The notes beneath the pieces are model-generated. The model was not told the origin of the DNA, did no database searches, and saw only the letters and a program-made list of their open reading frames with translations. A DNA stretch of 64,000 bases from Baylisascaris procyonis (taxonomy: Eukaryota > Nematoda > Chromadorea > Rhabditida > Ascarididae). A program made the translations under genes and the position numbers. Numbering within the stretch: position 1 is the first letter of the stretch; each line of letters starts with the position of its first letter. Positions 1 through 8,945 of the stretch are shown in pieces. Location: the NCBI GenBank assembly GCA_037389465.1, contig JAZARR010000267.1, positions 62,001-126,000 of the forward strand. The letters run 5' to 3'.

Positions 1-113
1 ATCAAGGCAATATAATATAACAGATGCTTTAATGCATTAAGTGACAGCACATATTGAGGTCTACTGCCGACCACTCATTCCCCTACGATAGCGATGTATA
101 CGAGAGCAACGAA

Positions 114-317
114 TCACTGCCAAACACTCCTACTCTTTGCAGATATAACAGGTAGCTGGTTGTGGCAACATAGCCTGACCACCACTTCTGGATAAGGGAC
201 ATTAGTAATACAGCGCCGGTTTTGCAATGCTGGGCGATATGCAGTGCGATTCACTGCCACACAAGAACGCTGTCTGGAATCGAATGGAAGAGGGTCCGAA
301 AAGCTTGCGCGGTTGAC
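114..317 (-). CDS. Exon-like host ORF abutting element 1 (low confidence)
   Basis: This minus-strand stretch is open and looks coding in composition. In one frame it has several cysteines, including a CC pair, and ends in a stop at 114-116. A second frame is also open and ends at a TAA. The element 1 target duplication lies at its 5' end. On the far side of the element (8053 onward, read on the minus strand) a CAGATTAG sequence that could be a splice acceptor lies a few bases from the duplication. The simplest reading is that the element landed in, or at the edge of, a minus-strand exon. I do not recognise the protein, and I cannot say which frame is used or whether the ORF is real. Confidence 0.3.
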   Translation of the reverse strand, partial: VNRASFSDPLPFDSRQRSCVAVNRTAYRPALQNRRCITNVPYPEVVVRLCCHNQLPVISAKSRSVWQ

Positions 318-322
318 AGTTG
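318..322. repeat. Target-site duplication, left copy (AGTTG)
   Basis: AGTTG directly precedes the 5' LTR and recurs at 8053-8057 directly after the 3' LTR. A 5-bp duplication fits BEL/Pao integration and fixes the LTR ends. Confidence 0.93.
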
Positions 323-784
323 TGTCGCGAAGATTCGCGAGTGAGTTAGTGGGCTGCTGCACACAGTAAATCAAACTGTGTATCAACGCAATAACTCAAA
401 GAACGATCTAAGTTGATCTGTGACTGTAGCGACTATATCGTCTTTTAATGCGGCGTTGTGGTCGTGTGTAAGCGCGTGTCTTCTAATGCGTCGTGTATGA
501 GCGTATAAGTGTAGCGGCTTTGCATTAATTGTCAGCACTTTCTTCTTCATTGTTTTTTTCTGAATTTAAACTTGATTCTCATGGTTACTTGCTGATTGCC
601 TCAAATTCCGCGATCTCGTCAGTAGTTTGTGACGTTTTTTTGCATTCTTCTCGTCATTGGTTTGTACCTTTTCGTTAGCTCATCACCAGAATCATCGCAT
701 TTGACTCAGATCATGTTTTATGATGGTTTTGTATTCGTCCTTCGAGTATTTCGCGTTTTTACGTTGTTTGTAAAGCATCAGAAA

Positions 785-806
785 GGTTTAATTACCCAAG
801 TTTGAG
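785..806 (+). other. Exact nematode SL1 spliced-leader sequence inside the LTR
   Basis: All 22 bases match the nematode SL1 leader, beginning GGTTTAATTAC and ending AGTTTGAG. The next two bases are GT, as at the leader/intron boundary of a true SL RNA. The following sequence is not the usual SL RNA intron, and I see no clear Sm-site (AUUUUUG) downstream. The same match is in the 3' LTR. A 22-base exact match cannot be chance. Whether it is a captured SL RNA gene, a fossil of trans-splicing or a working leader mimic is open. Confidence 0.95.
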
Positions 807-864
807 GTGTCGGGCGAATCGCCAAGCAGAAAGATGTCCCCCGAACCGTGTGAACAAACTTGGG
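795..864 (+). other. Potential SL-RNA-like stem: SL1 3' half pairs downstream
   Basis: CCCAAGTTTG at 795-804, within SL1, is perfectly complementary to CAAACTTGGG at 855-864. This would form a 10-bp stem that buries the end of the leader and brackets the GT. In real SL RNAs the 3' part of the leader is also paired in stem-loop I. A compact perfect hairpin follows at 870-885 (CCAACC, AGGA, GGTTGG). The pairing is directly visible; its function is inference. Confidence 0.6.
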
Positions 865-1136
865 ACGGACCAACCAGGAGGTTGGTGTAGCCAAGCGCAA
901 AAAGAAGGAAAAGGGCCCAAGCGGACGAGCCCTCATCAAAACAGGCCGGTTTCTTTGTTCAAAGCAATTATAGTTCATTCACTGTTCAAGTTGTCGAGTG
1001 GACACAAGCCCGAAGAGTCAACCCCAGCGCGGGAAAAAGAAATTGCGGTGAATAGAATCAGTCGCACGAGATAGGCACTGATACCTTGATAACCTGATAA
1101 CTGGGTGTCGGCACGAAAGCAATCGCCCGACACCTC
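804..1136 (+). repeat. 14-bp inverted repeats inside the LTR
   Basis: GAGGTGTCGGGCGA at 804-817 is repeated exactly in reverse complement at 1123-1136, about 305 bp apart. The left copy starts on the last three bases of SL1 and spans the GT. GTTT flanks both sides (800-803 and 1137-1140), which mimics a small nested transposon, although the left GTTT is itself part of SL1. The transcript could pair the donor region to this distant site. The copy in the 3' LTR is at 7384-7716. Confidence 0.6.
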
Positions 1137-1480
1137 GTTTCTCTTGTGCTTATATTGCGCTTCATTGTATCAGGCCGTGAGACAGTTGACAATAAGTGTC
1201 ATATTCCAAAGGTGTGTCCCGCTCATTCGGTGTTATATCGCTCAATTCGCTCAACCTGCCCCAAGTCCAAGCTTTGGCCTTTGATTGTCGTTGTTTTCTT
1301 TATTGCTTTTATATTGCCGATTTTTTTTGACAGGCCTGCGCAGCTTGTTGGTTTTACTTCACGTGCATTGTGACCTTAACTTTGTTGATCTCTTTTCTAA
1401 TAAACCGTCGATCTCTTCTTTATCTTTTTCTGTCGTCTACATACGACCATCAACTTCGTTTTGTTCACGACAGAAAAATT

Positions 1481-1498
1481 TGGTGCCACGAGCCGGGA
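1481..1498 (+). promoter_or_regulatory. Candidate primer-binding site, element 1
   Basis: TGGTGCCACGAGCCGGGA lies 8 bases after the 5' LTR and begins with the TGG that is complementary to tRNA 3' CCA. The position is right for first-strand priming. I do not assign the tRNA. Confidence 0.6.
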
Positions 1499-1504
1499 TT
1501 TAAG

Positions 1505-1507
1505 CAG
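1505..1507 (+). promoter_or_regulatory. Possible 3' splice site just before the gag start
   Basis: TTTAAGCAG ends five bases before the gag ATG at 1513. It could accept SL1 in trans, or in cis from the SL1-GT at 806/807. Polypyrimidine context is weak, so this remains a suggestion. Confidence 0.35.
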
Positions 1508-1512
1508 TTACA

Positions 1513-2451
1513 ATGTCGGGAGTATATCGGCAGGCTATGGGACCCACAAAGGGTAGGTTGATAGGGTACCTGAAGGAGATCCCGGGATTAGAAGTCCCAA
1601 AAATTGACGACCCCCCAGCTAAACAAATTGCTTCTCTCGAAGATCAAGTTGAACAGTTTGACAGCTACATGCGTAAGATAAATGCCGCGATCGGTGTGTT
1701 AGAAAAATATCACGAACGATGGCTCTCCTTGAGAATCAGTTTAAGAGGAGATGAAGCAAGAGAGGAAGATCGGATGTACCAACAAATGGCAGACGATCCG
1801 AATGGTGTGCTCCAAGTTATGGAGAAAGCTCGAGAAACTCTTGAGCTAGTCGAAAGCCGAAAACAAAAAGCAGTAAGACTACTGCACGGATTACAGGATA
1901 AAAATAAGGCTGAAGCACAGGAGGTAACTGAACTGCCAAGATCGGCACCGAAAATTAAACTTCCAAAATTGGAGCTAGCTACTTTTTCGGGAGATATACG
2001 CAAATGGCCTGAATTTTGGTCTTCATTTGAGGCAGCAGTAGATCAACAGCCAATACCCGACGTCAACAAACTCAACTATTTACTATGTAGTCTGAAGGGT
2101 GCGGCTTATGCAACAGTAGCTGGATACGCAATTACGGCCTCCAATTACAGAGTAGTGGTGGACGTTTTGAAAAGGCGTTATGGAAATGAAGTCCTCATCA
2201 AAAAATGCCTTCATGATGAGTTGAGGAGGTTGCCTCAGGCGGATCCTAGAAATCCTAGGGTCGTTCTAGACGAGGTCGAAAGAATTCTCAGACAGCTAAA
2301 TGTGATGAATGAGGACAGGAATCATCCGATAATCGAGCTGATGGTAGAGGAGAAATTGCCGAGGTGGATCTTATTCGAAGTTTATGAAAAAAAAAGAGTG
2401 AAGACCCGTCTTGGAATGTCGATAAACTTCGTGAGTATGTCGACAAATTGA
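1513..2451 (+). CDS. gag: Gag, capsid part (DUF1759-like), element 1
   Basis: Gag builds the intracellular particle that packages the element RNA. The first ATG after the LTR opens a 312-codon frame. It has a coiled N-terminal region and the typical BEL Gag core around residues 150-270, including FSGDIRKWPEFWSSF. Homologous reading then moves by -1 at a run of nine A (2387-2395), so roughly the last 19 residues of this frame are out of register and the stop at 2449-2451 is an artefact of the shift. The zinc-knuckle part continues in the overlapping frame. An A-rich run of this kind can also be a slippery site for -1 frameshifting or transcriptional slippage, so a programmed shift cannot be excluded. 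Confidence 0.85.
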   Translation: MSGVYRQAMGPTKGRLIGYLKEIPGLEVPKIDDPPAKQIASLEDQVEQFDSYMRKINAAIGVLEKYHERWLSLRISLRGDEAREEDRMYQQMADDPNGVLQVMEKARETLELVESRKQKAVRLLHGLQDKNKAEAQEVTELPRSAPKIKLPKLELATFSGDIRKWPEFWSSFEAAVDQQPIPDVNKLNYLLCSLKGAAYATVAGYAITASNYRVVVDVLKRRYGNEVLIKKCLHDELRRLPQADPRNPRVVLDEVERILRQLNVMNEDRNHPIIELMVEEKLPRWILFEVYEKKRVKTRLGMSINFVSMSTN

Positions 2452-3293
2452 CTGCTCGAAAAGAAACGATAATGCGCGTGACCAGTAGCATGACGACACA
2501 GAGAAGAGATCGTCATGAGGACAGAAAGCCGACAAAGTATGACCCAAAGGAAACGTCTGCATTTTCTTCGACAGTAAGCAACTACCGGGAGAGGAGAGAA
2601 AATCAAGCGCCGAAAAGTAAAAAACGAAGTTGTGCCTTTTGCGGAGGCCCTCACTGGAATAGTGATTGCCATGAGTACGCAACCGTGAAAGAGCGCAGTG
2701 GTCGGATAAGAGAGAAAAGGCTTTGCTTCAGGTGTCTCGTAGAGGGACATAGCGCAAAGGATTGCGTAAGGAGGAGAATGTGTTTCTATTGCAGAGAGGA
2801 ACACAACTCGGCGCTCTGCCCAAAGAGGGAGAATAAAAGTGGTTCCGAGAAAGGAAGTAAACGGAAGGAACCAGAGGACAATAGAGGGAAGGAAACAGTC
2901 ACTTTCGACAAGGAAGTAAACCGATCACCTGACGAATCGGTGTTGACAGCGGCGGTCACCCAAAAGGGAAGGGAAAAGAAGACCGTTTTGCTTCTTTGTA
3001 AGGAGGTGAACGTGTACAATCCGGAGAAACCGGAAATGGGGAAAACTATTTTGGCGTTCTTTGACGCGGGTTGTCAAGCATCTTTCATAACAGAAGAACT
3101 TTGTGATCAACTGAAGCTGACTACTGAAAAAAGAAGCCAAATATCCATAGCGGGATTCGGCGCTCAGCAACCGAAATGTTATGATACAAAGCAGGTAAAC
3201 ATTACGTTACAACTGAAAAACGGAAATAAAAAAACAGATCAGAGCCAGTACAATGCCCTTTTTGACCAAAGAGCTTCAAAGAGTAAATGTTGA
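2396..3293 (+). CDS. Gag nucleocapsid plus aspartic protease, element 1
   Basis: Three zinc knuckles follow one another: CAFCGGPHWNSDC, CFRCLVEGHSAKDC and CFYCREEHNSALC. They bind element RNA. The retropepsin-like protease follows, with the active-site block FFDAGCQASFITEEL. The usual Asp-Thr/Ser-Gly triad is Asp-Ala-Gly here; element 2 has the normal DTG. The homologous frame moves again within a run of seven A at 3228-3234, so the ORF's last ~20 residues are out of register. The frame is open from about 2396, although its first ATG is not the real start because it continues from capsid. Confidence 0.8.
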
Positions 3294-4251
3294 ATCCAAC
3301 GAAATTCTCATCCCAAACGCAAAACAAAGGCATCGGCTGTGTATTCCGGAAAAATGGGAACAACCGCAGCTAATAATTGGTGCAGACTACTTCTTCGACC
3401 TGATCGAAGGTTCACAGAAATTACCATCCGGGTTCTACCTGGTCAAATCGAAAGTTGGAGATATGCTAGCAGGAAGTGGTTATGCAAAACTAAATACACA
3501 AAGAGCCTTTTCATCTGCAGATACGGCGTTAGTGGTGACATCTGCTGCAGTTACTAGTGAAGCAGATATTGACCAATTCTGGAGATTGGAAACGCTTGGG
3601 ATTGACGACCCAATAGATTCAAAAGAGGATGTCGCAGCACTAGAACAATTCAAAGCAACAATAACTAAATCGGAAGATGGTCGATATGTCGTGAACTGGT
3701 CGTGGAAATCTGCCACGCCTAAAGTTCCATATTACTTTGGCCTGTGCATTGGCAGACTAAGGTCCACGTTGAAACGGTTAAAGGGAGACGAGGAATTGTT
3801 CAAAAGATACGTTGATACCTTCCGACAACAGCTAGAACTAGGCGTAATCGAAAAGGCGCCCAAGGTCCCAGATGGACCTCTCGTTTCGTATATACCACAT
3901 CAAGCAGTCCTAACCCTCCAAAAATCTACAACTAAATTGCGGGTGGTTTTTGATGCGAGTGCTAAAGACGATAGAGGTAATTCCCTGAACAGTCAATTGC
4001 TCAGAGGCCCAGTGATGCTAAACGACTTAGCAGGCATACTGTTACGGTTTCGAACTCCTAAATACGTTGTTCTTGCTGACGTAGAAAAAGCGTTTCTGCA
4101 AATGGAGCTAAATGTGAAGGATCGTGATACGACCCAGTTTTTGTGGGTAAAAGAGAAGGGTCCGGTCGATGAGAGCAATATCGAAGTGTATCGATTTTGT
4201 AGAGTACATTCGGAATGGTTTCAAGCCCGTTCTTACTTGCTGCAGCTTTGA
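3240..4251 (+). CDS. pol: Protease end and RT fingers/palm, element 1
   Basis: This frame carries the C-terminal protease region (GADYFFDL), the linker typical of BEL Pol, and the start of reverse transcriptase. It includes the block with the first catalytic aspartate, LADVEKAFLQMEL, and the conserved LRVVFDAS upstream of it. One base is missing near 4204-4208 relative to the family pattern, so the last ~15 residues are out of register. RT continues in the next frame, where the palm motif YVDN is found. Confidence 0.85.
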
Positions 4252-5867
4252 CGAAACATCTGACAGAAAGTGGATCCACTACAGCTCAAGAAATCTTTAA
4301 AAATCTGTACGTAGACAATGTCATGTTGCAGGCAGAAGATTCAGAGACAGCGATACAATTATGTAGTGAAGGAAAAGCAATTTTCGCAGGTGCCGGAATG
4401 AACTTGAGATCGTTCGTGTCAAATAATAAAGAAGTGTATGATGCTATTCCTCCGGAAGATCGAGAAGAAGTACAAGAGACCAAAGTGTTAGGAATAACAT
4501 GGTCGTTAAAGGAGGATAAAATAATACTAGGTGTAAAAGACAAAATTGGTGCCGCCCAAACTAAGCGACAAGTACTGAGCTTTGTAGCCTCTCATTTTGA
4601 TCCTCTCGGATTAATGGCTCCGTTGCTTGTCCCATTAAAAGTATTCCTTCAGGAATTATGGAAGAAGAAGTACAAATGGGAGGACTCGTTGAAAGAAGAA
4701 GAGAAGTTACTGTGGGAAAGATTACAGAAAAGTTGGAATAATACAGTAAACGACATCCCTCGTCAAATATTCTTCCATAGTGCAAAGGAAAGACAACTGC
4801 ACGTTTTTGTCGATGCATCGATGCAGGCTTACGCCGCAGCTGTATACAATCGCGAAATTGTAAATGGTACCGTATTGACGAACTTAATTATGGCCAAAAC
4901 GCGTCTCTGCCCCGTGAAGGGAGCTTCTGTTCCAAGACTCGAATTGTTAGCAGCCTTCATCGGAGTACGATTACTAGAGTTTGTAAAGAAACAGCTTTCG
5001 ATGGAGGAAGTGGAGACCCATTATTGGAGCGATAGCAAATGTGTGTTGCACTGGATACGTTCAGATAAAGAGATCAATACGAGGTTCATCGAAAATCGTT
5101 TAAAGCAAATGCGTAATACGGCGAAATGGTGGAGTTACGTCCCATCCGATCAAAACCCGAGCGATATTGCGACAAAGGGCGTTGATCCTGACAAGCTTAA
5201 GGAAAGTTCCTTGTGGTGGCATGGCCCACCATGGTTAAGACAATCCGAAGAGAATTGGCCGAAATGGGAGCTTTCGAATCCGCAGCAGTGTGTAATCAGC
5301 GAAGACATCTTTCAAAAGAGCAAAGGGAAGAGAGACCGTAGCAAACAACCTACGACAACAGTTACCGCGCTCGAAGTCGGTACAGAAGAAGAAAACGATT
5401 GTGCCATAAATCACTGTGTAATCGATGCAAGCAAGTATAACAGTTGGAGGAAAGTGAAGGGAATCACGGCTGCCGTGATGAGATTCGTAAAGAACCTCAA
5501 GGAACGGAAAAGAAAGGCAGTAGGAGTGGAGGACCAAATAGAAGCGGAAAAACTTCTCATCAGACAGGCTCAAGAAGAAATGATCACGAAAGCGGAGATT
5601 GTGCGTTGGGAGCTTTTTCGAGGCGATGACAATCTCTGGAGATGTGGAGGACGTCTTGCCTATTCAGACCTCCCACGAGACACCAAGTTTCCGATTTTTC
5701 TACCTAAACATCCCATCACGGAAATGCTTATTACTCATCAACACGAAATCTTAATGCATTCGGGGCCAGCCCATACGTTAAACCAACTGCGGTCGAAATA
5801 CTGGATAGCCAAAGGGAGAGAAACGGTAAAAAAAGGTCATAAAGAAAAGGTGCATGAAATGTCGTAG
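4209..5867 (+). CDS. pol: RT palm/thumb, RNase H and integrase N-terminus, element 1
   Basis: The frame opens with the RT block GMVSSPFLLAAAL and the catalytic block NLYVDNVML. The second residue of the usual YxDD pair is Asn, as in element 2. RNase H follows with HVFVDAS, PRLELLAAF, YWSDSKCVLHWI and NPSDIATKG supplying its acidic residues. The integrase zinc-binding region begins near the end with the H/H pair around HEILMHSG. The frame moves at a seven-A run (5828-5834), just before the integrase C/C pair, and the ORF then ends early. Confidence 0.87.
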   Translation, partial: FGMVSSPFLLAAALTKHLTESGSTTAQEIFKNLYVDNVMLQAEDSETAIQLCSEGKAIFAGAGMNLRSFVSNNKEVYDAIPPEDREEVQETKVLGITWSLKEDKIILGVKDKIGAAQTKRQVLSFVASHFDPLGLMAPLLVPLKVFLQELWKKKYKWEDSLKEEEKLLWERLQKSWNNTVNDIPRQIFFHSAKERQLHVFVDASMQAYAAAVYNREIVNGTVLTNLIMAKTRLCPVKGASVPRLELLAAFIGVRLLEFVKKQLSMEEVETHYWSDSKCVLHWIRSDKEINTRFIENRLKQMRNTAKWWSYVPSDQNPSDIATKGVDPDKLKESSLWWHGPPWLRQSEENWPKWELSNPQQCVISEDIFQKSKGKRDRSKQPTTTVTALEVGTEEENDCAINHCVIDASKYNSWRKVKGITAAVMRFVKNLKERKRKAVGVEDQIEAEKLLIRQAQEEMITKAEIVRWELFRGDDNLWRCGGRLAYSDLPRDTKFPIFLPKHPITEMLITHQHEILMHSGPAHTLNQLRSKYWIAKGRETVKKGHKEKVHEMS

Positions 5868-6876
5868 ATGGCTCACACATCCGTTCAAGCTTCCAAAAAT
5901 GCCAGATCTACCATCATGCCGCACAGTTGTAACCCGAGCCTTCGAAAATGTGGGACTGGACTATTTTGGACCGTTCAACTTAAAAGCTCTTTCGAGCAAT
6001 GAAATTAAACTTCAAAAAAGTTGGGTAGCATTGTTTACATGTCTTACGACACGCGCTGTCCATTTGGAAGTGGCAAATGACTTGTCAGCATCTTCGTTTC
6101 TCAACTGCTTTCGAAGATATGTGAGCCGACGAGGAAAACCTAAGCTTGTATTTAGCGACAACGGGAGCAATTTTACGCTCGCCGCAGAAGTCCTAAGACA
6201 AATCAGGAAAGCAGAGGAAGTCAAATGGAACTTCATAACACCTTTCGCTCCATGGCAAGGAGGAGTTTATGAAAGAATGATAGGTCTAACCAAAACTTCG
6301 CTTCGTAAAGCAGTGGGAAGAAAACGATTAAGCGAAGAAGAGTTTCGAACACTTATTGTAGAAGTAGAAGGAGTAGTCAATAGTAGACCACTCACTTACG
6401 TGCATGAAACGTCAGTCGATATTATTCGGCCGATCGATTTTCTGATACCAGCTGCTGAGTTGATCTTCACGGTAAACGAAGAGGGAGAAAAGGAAGATCC
6501 AAGCTATTTTCCAAAAGAGGTGATGTCCCGAGCAAAAATGTTAATGAGATGGAAAGCAACACTTAGCACACTCGATCGCTTCTGGAATTACTGGCGGTCA
6601 GAATATCTCACATCGCTGCGAGAGCGAACACAACAAAATCATCGAGCCGTTAGAGGATCAGTGACTAGAGAACCACGAATAAACGAGGTAGCTATCATAG
6701 AAGAAGAAGGAACCCCCAAAGCGGTGTGGAAATTAGGTCGAATAGTGGAAATAAGAGGGGGAAGAGGTCGATCCATACGTACAGCAAGAGTGAAACTGGG
6801 TAATGGAAATGAATGGACCAGACCCATAAGCCAGTTGTACCCGCTCGAAATAGATAGTAATGAGGCACCAGCCTAA
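5838..6876 (+). CDS. pol: Integrase catalytic core and DUF5641 tail, element 1
   Basis: Integrase joins the cDNA to host DNA. The frame includes the second half of the zinc finger (CMKCRRW) and the DDE core: the first Asp in VGLDYFGPF, the second in VFSDNGSNF, and the Glu in GGVYERMIG. The DUF5641 domain that closes BEL/Pao polyproteins follows, with RFWNYWRSEYLTSLRER and LYPLEI near the C-terminus. It ends at a natural stop 26 bp before the 3' LTR. Confidence 0.88.
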
Positions 6877-6902
6877 AAAGGATATTTTCGCTGCGGTCGG
6901 AG

Positions 6903-8052
6903 TGTCGCGAAGATTCGCGAGTGAGTTAGTGGGCTGCTGCACACAGTAAATCAAACTGTGTATCAACGCAATAACTCAAAGAACGATCTAAGTTGATCTG
7001 TGACTGTAGCGACTATATCGTCTTTTAATGCGGCGTTGTGGTCGTGTGTAAGCGCGTGTCTTCTAATGCGTCGTGTATGAGCGTATAAGTGTAGCGGCTT
7101 TGCATTAATTGTCAGCACTTCCTTCTTCATTGTTTTTTCTGAATTTAAACTTGATTCTCATGGTTACTTGCTGATTGCCTCAAAGTTCCGCGATCTCGTC
7201 AGTAGTTTGTGACGTTTTTTTGCATTCTTCTCGTCACTGGTTTGTACCTTTTCGTTAGCTCATCACCAGAATCATCGCATTTGACTCAGATCATGTTTTA
7301 TGATGGTTTTGTATTCGTCCTTCGAGTATATCGCGTTTTTACGTTGTTTGTAAAGCATCAGAAAGGTTTAATTACCCAAGTTTGAGGTGTCGGGCGAATC
7401 GCCAAGCAGAAAGGTGTCCCCCGAACCGTGTGAACAAACTTGGGACGGACCAACCAGGAGGTTGGTGTAGCCAAGCGCAAAAAGAAGGAAAAGGGCGCAA
7501 GCGGACGAGCCCTCATCAAAACAGGCCGGTTTCTTTGTTCAAAGCAATTATAGTTCATTCACTGTTCAAGTTGTCGAGTGGCCACAAGCCCGAAGAGTCA
7601 ACCCCAGCGCGGGAAAAAGAAATTGCGGTGAATAGAATCAGTCGCACGAGATAGGCACTGATACCTTGATAACCTGATAACTGGGTGTCGGCACGAAAGC
7701 AATCGCCCGACACCTCGTTTCTCTTGTGCTTATATTGCGCTTCATTGTATCAGGCCGTGAGACAGTTGACAATAAGTGTCATATTCCAAAGGTGTGTCCC
7801 GCTCATTCGGTGTTATATCGCTCAATTCGCTCAACCTGCCCCAAGTCCAAGCTTTGGCCTTTGATTGTCATTGTTTTCTTTATTGCTTTTATATTGCCGA
7901 TTTTTTTTGACAGGCCTGCGCAGCTTGTTGGTTTTACTTCACGTGCATTGTGACCTTAACTTTGTTGATCTCTTTTCTAATAAACCGTCGATCTCTTCTT
8001 TATCTTTTTCTGTCGTCTACATACGACCATCAACTTCGTTTTGTTCACGACA
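6903..8052 (+). repeat. 3' LTR of element 1
   Basis: This is the 1150-bp partner of 323-1472. A purine-rich GGTCGGAG just before it could serve as the plus-strand primer tract. SL1 is intact at 7365-7386 and AATAAA is preserved at 7979-7984. Confidence 0.95.
7365..7386 (+). other. SL1 spliced-leader sequence, 3' LTR copy
   Basis: This matches 785-806 exactly, including the following GT. Neither LTR has changed a base in the leader although the LTRs differ elsewhere; with so few differences overall, this is only weakly suggestive of constraint. Confidence 0.95.
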
Positions 8053-8057
8053 AGTTG
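8053..8057. repeat. Target-site duplication, right copy (AGTTG)
   Basis: This is identical to 318-322 and directly abuts the CA end of the 3' LTR. Confidence 0.93.
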
Positions 8058-8945
8058 CAATAGACTAATCTGAAGGAGTCAAAGTGAAGGAAAGAAGAGG
8101 GGAAGACAGCAACACCCTCACAAATCATCCTTGGTGTGGTGTTTGGAAGAGGGCTCCGCCATGTGGAATGATAAATTATACCGTCACGTGAGAAGCTTGA
8201 ATTTTCAGAATCTCCCGCGGGGAGCGGGAAAGTTTCGGAGAGCGAGGGGGACCTCGCAAGGGTGGATGGTTGGAAAATGCCCGGTTCTGTTATGAGATTT
8301 CTCACATCGTTCATGCTTTTGTGCTGTATCGTTTTCATGGGAAGTTGCAACACGAAAAATTTTCGAAATATCTTGGCTTATCTTTTGCAACTCGTTTGAT
8401 ATATAAATCGGTTGAAGACCAAGATGCACATTTTTGCCAAACACAGTTGCATGCTTTATCAATGCAGATGGCAGCAAAATTTTAGGAACTACTTATAAAG
8501 AAAGAGTATTCGCTTCGTGGCTAACTGAGAGGAGACTGTGATAATGTTATGTTGTGTTGGAATAAGGAAATGTGATGAAGTCTATTTTCCTGTTCCAAAA
8601 GCATTGTTGGAAATGAGATAAGGAGCATTGTGCTTTTTTTACATATATGCGCTATGTAGTGAATTGTTAAGATTTAGTGTGCTTTAGTTTTCGGCACGTC
8701 ATTTGTTCTTATTTTAGTATTCTTCTTTAATGATTGTATATTTGATTTGAGAATTTTGTCGATGGATGATGGTGTGAGGATGTGCCTACAACCGTGACAT
8801 CTTTATATGGAAATAAGCTTGCTAATCTCTCCTGTTAAATATTAAGAATTTTAACGAAACCGAGTGTGCCTAATGGAGGACGGAGACGTGATGGAGAATT
8901 CCTTTTTTTAGCTTGCGACCGCAGAATTCGCACTTTTAACATCTC
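8058..8945. other. Between element 1 and the PUF gene
   Basis: Minus-strand frames are open around 8045-8353, with a possible donor near 8190 (GTATAAT read on the minus strand). They may belong to the gene interrupted by element 1. The stretch from about 8360 to 8945 is AT-rich and probably contains the 3' UTR of the PUF gene. I cannot support a definite gene. Confidence 0.4.

Larger units (their letters stand above)
323..1472 (+). repeat. 5' LTR of element 1
   Basis: The sequence matches 6903-8052 base for base apart from a few differences. It has TG...CA ends with inverted termini TGTCG/CGACA. It contains the SL1 leader at 785-806. An AATAAA at 1399-1404, about 70 bp before the LTR end, is a likely poly(A) signal. 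If transcription starts at or near SL1, U3 would be about 323-784 and U5 only some tens of bases; that division is inference. Confidence 0.95.
323..8052 (+). mobile_element. BEL/Pao LTR retrotransposon, element 1 (no env)
   Basis: This is a full-length element of 7730 bp. It has two 1150-bp LTRs that begin TGTCG and end CGACA, a 5-bp target duplication, a candidate primer-binding site, and a gag-pol region from 1513 to 6876. The domain order is Gag (DUF1759 type), three zinc knuckles, aspartic protease (DUF1758 type), reverse transcriptase (Peptidase_A17 context), RNase H, integrase and DUF5641, which is the BEL/Pao order. The coding region changes frame four times, so this copy cannot make an uninterrupted Gag-Pol. 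I count about seven substitutions and two one-base indels between the LTRs, roughly 0.6%, so the insertion is fairly recent. Integrase is followed almost directly by the 3' LTR, leaving no room for env. Confidence 0.95.

Noticed and set aside
804..1136. A nested MITE with 14-bp ends and GTTT duplication
   Set aside because: The left GTTT is part of SL1 itself, so the supposed duplication is probably coincidental; the repeats are better described as pairing with the SL1 donor.
802..1503. Several ORFs inside the element 1 LTR, repeated at 7382-8068
   Set aside because: They lie wholly in the LTR, overlap regulatory sequence in both copies, and have no recognisable product.
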